Of a DNA stretch of 5,383 nt, positions 5,037 through 5,383 are shown piece by piece. Source of the stretch: Bacillota bacterium. GTDB lineage: Bacteria; Bacillota; Clostridia; Oscillospirales; Oscillospiraceae. The notes beneath the pieces are model-generated. The model was not told where the DNA came from, did not search any database, and saw only the letters and a program-made list of their open reading frames with translations. The stretch lies in contig JAGFXS010000089.1 in the NCBI GenBank assembly GCA_017861415.1, forward strand, positions 1 through 5,383, in the 5' to 3' direction. Both the position numbers and the translations under genes were made by a program. The first letter of the stretch is position 1. Every line of letters begins with the position of its first letter.

Positions 5037-5383
5037 ATCGTTCCTCTCGGAAATAAGCCAGACCCAGGCTGTCAGGCGGCTGATTTTTCCGGCTGCGGCG
5101 CATGCTCACAGCCACCAGCACCACCACCGTTGCAATATAGGGGATGATATCGTAGATAGTGGTGGGAATAAAGCCAATGGGGTAATAGTAGCGCATAACG
5201 GAGAGTCCGCCAAAAACCAGAGCGGCCAAAATAGCTCGGCTCGGGCTCCAAACAGAAAAGATCACCAGAGCCACCGCCAGCCAGCCGTAGCCGTCGATGC
5301 AGTTATGGACCCAAGCGCCTCCCACTCCGGAGGATGCGTTCATCACCAGATATAGACCGCCTAAACCGCAGATCCCGCCGCCG
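5035..5383 (-). CDS. ABC transporter permease, BMP/nucleoside (NupQ/YufQ-like) type (partial, 5' end outside window)
   Basis: The minus-strand frame stays open to the window edge, giving about 115 C-terminal residues of an integral membrane permease; the N-terminal portion is missing. It begins with a GLGGLYLVM segment, then NCIDGYGWLAVALVIFSVW. Further hydrophobic stretches follow at about 5194-5232 (ILAALVFGGLSVM) and about 5107-5150 (DIIPYIATVVVLVAV), then a charged tail ending in SLGLAYFREER. Permeases of the branched-chain/simple-sugar superfamily that serve BMP-family lipoproteins (NupQ/YufQ) share the GLGG motif, the G-x-G-(W/F)-(I/L)-A-(V/L)-A-L-(V/I) stretch and a YFREER tail. Such transporters usually import nucleosides, sugars or similar solutes. 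The internal GTG at 5346 should not be taken as the start, because homologous sequence continues upstream of it. The gene converges on tatD and shares its terminator. The substrate cannot be inferred; the partner genes lie outside the window. Confidence 0.85.
   Translation of the reverse strand, partial: GGGICGLGGLYLVMNASSGVGGAWVHNCIDGYGWLAVALVIFSVWSPSRAILAALVFGGLSVMRYYYPIGFIPTTIYDIIPYIATVVVLVAVSMRRSRKNQPPDSLGLAYFREER

Overview
The window looks like a chromosomal housekeeping segment from a low-to-moderate GC Gram-positive of the class Clostridia. The GC-rich third positions and the protein styles (a short YhaN with membrane helices, a DUF1836 regulator, an RqcP-type S4 protein and a permease ending in YFREER) suggest an Oscillospiraceae-like gut anaerobe such as the Flavonifractor/Lawsonibacter group. 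That placement is inference from protein character, not from a search.

Layout. (1) 1-2435, plus strand: the C-terminal end of a YhaO/SbcD-type metallophosphoesterase nuclease overlaps by 4 bp (ATGA) the start of a complete 622-residue YhaN/SbcC-like ATPase. Together they would form a nuclease-ATPase pair for DNA end processing. (2) 2436-2607: a non-coding stretch with a sigma-A-type promoter (perfect TATAAT) and a leader of roughly 107 nt. (3) 2608-3450: type I signal peptidase (probable TTG start) followed 12 nt later by the RNA-binding S4 protein RqcP, closed by a strong intrinsic terminator at 3449-3486. (4) 3519-4988: a second promoter, with a predicted start only about 10 nt before the chosen ATG, drives a DUF1836 helix-turn-helix protein; a TatD-family hydrolase follows 44 nt later. 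(5) 4998-5036: a bidirectional terminator shared with a convergent minus-strand gene, the C-terminal end of an ABC transporter permease of the BMP/nucleoside type, which runs off the right edge.

Working together: yhaO-yhaN is one transcription unit, lepB-rqcP a second, DUF1836-tatD a third, and the permease belongs to an operon outside the window. I see no mobile element, CRISPR array, rRNA or tRNA, and no clearly novel system. The most distinctive feature is the YhaN-like ATPase, where two transmembrane helices sit at the apex of the coiled coil, where SbcC/Rad50 proteins carry a zinc hook, flanked by matched proline breaks in the two arms.
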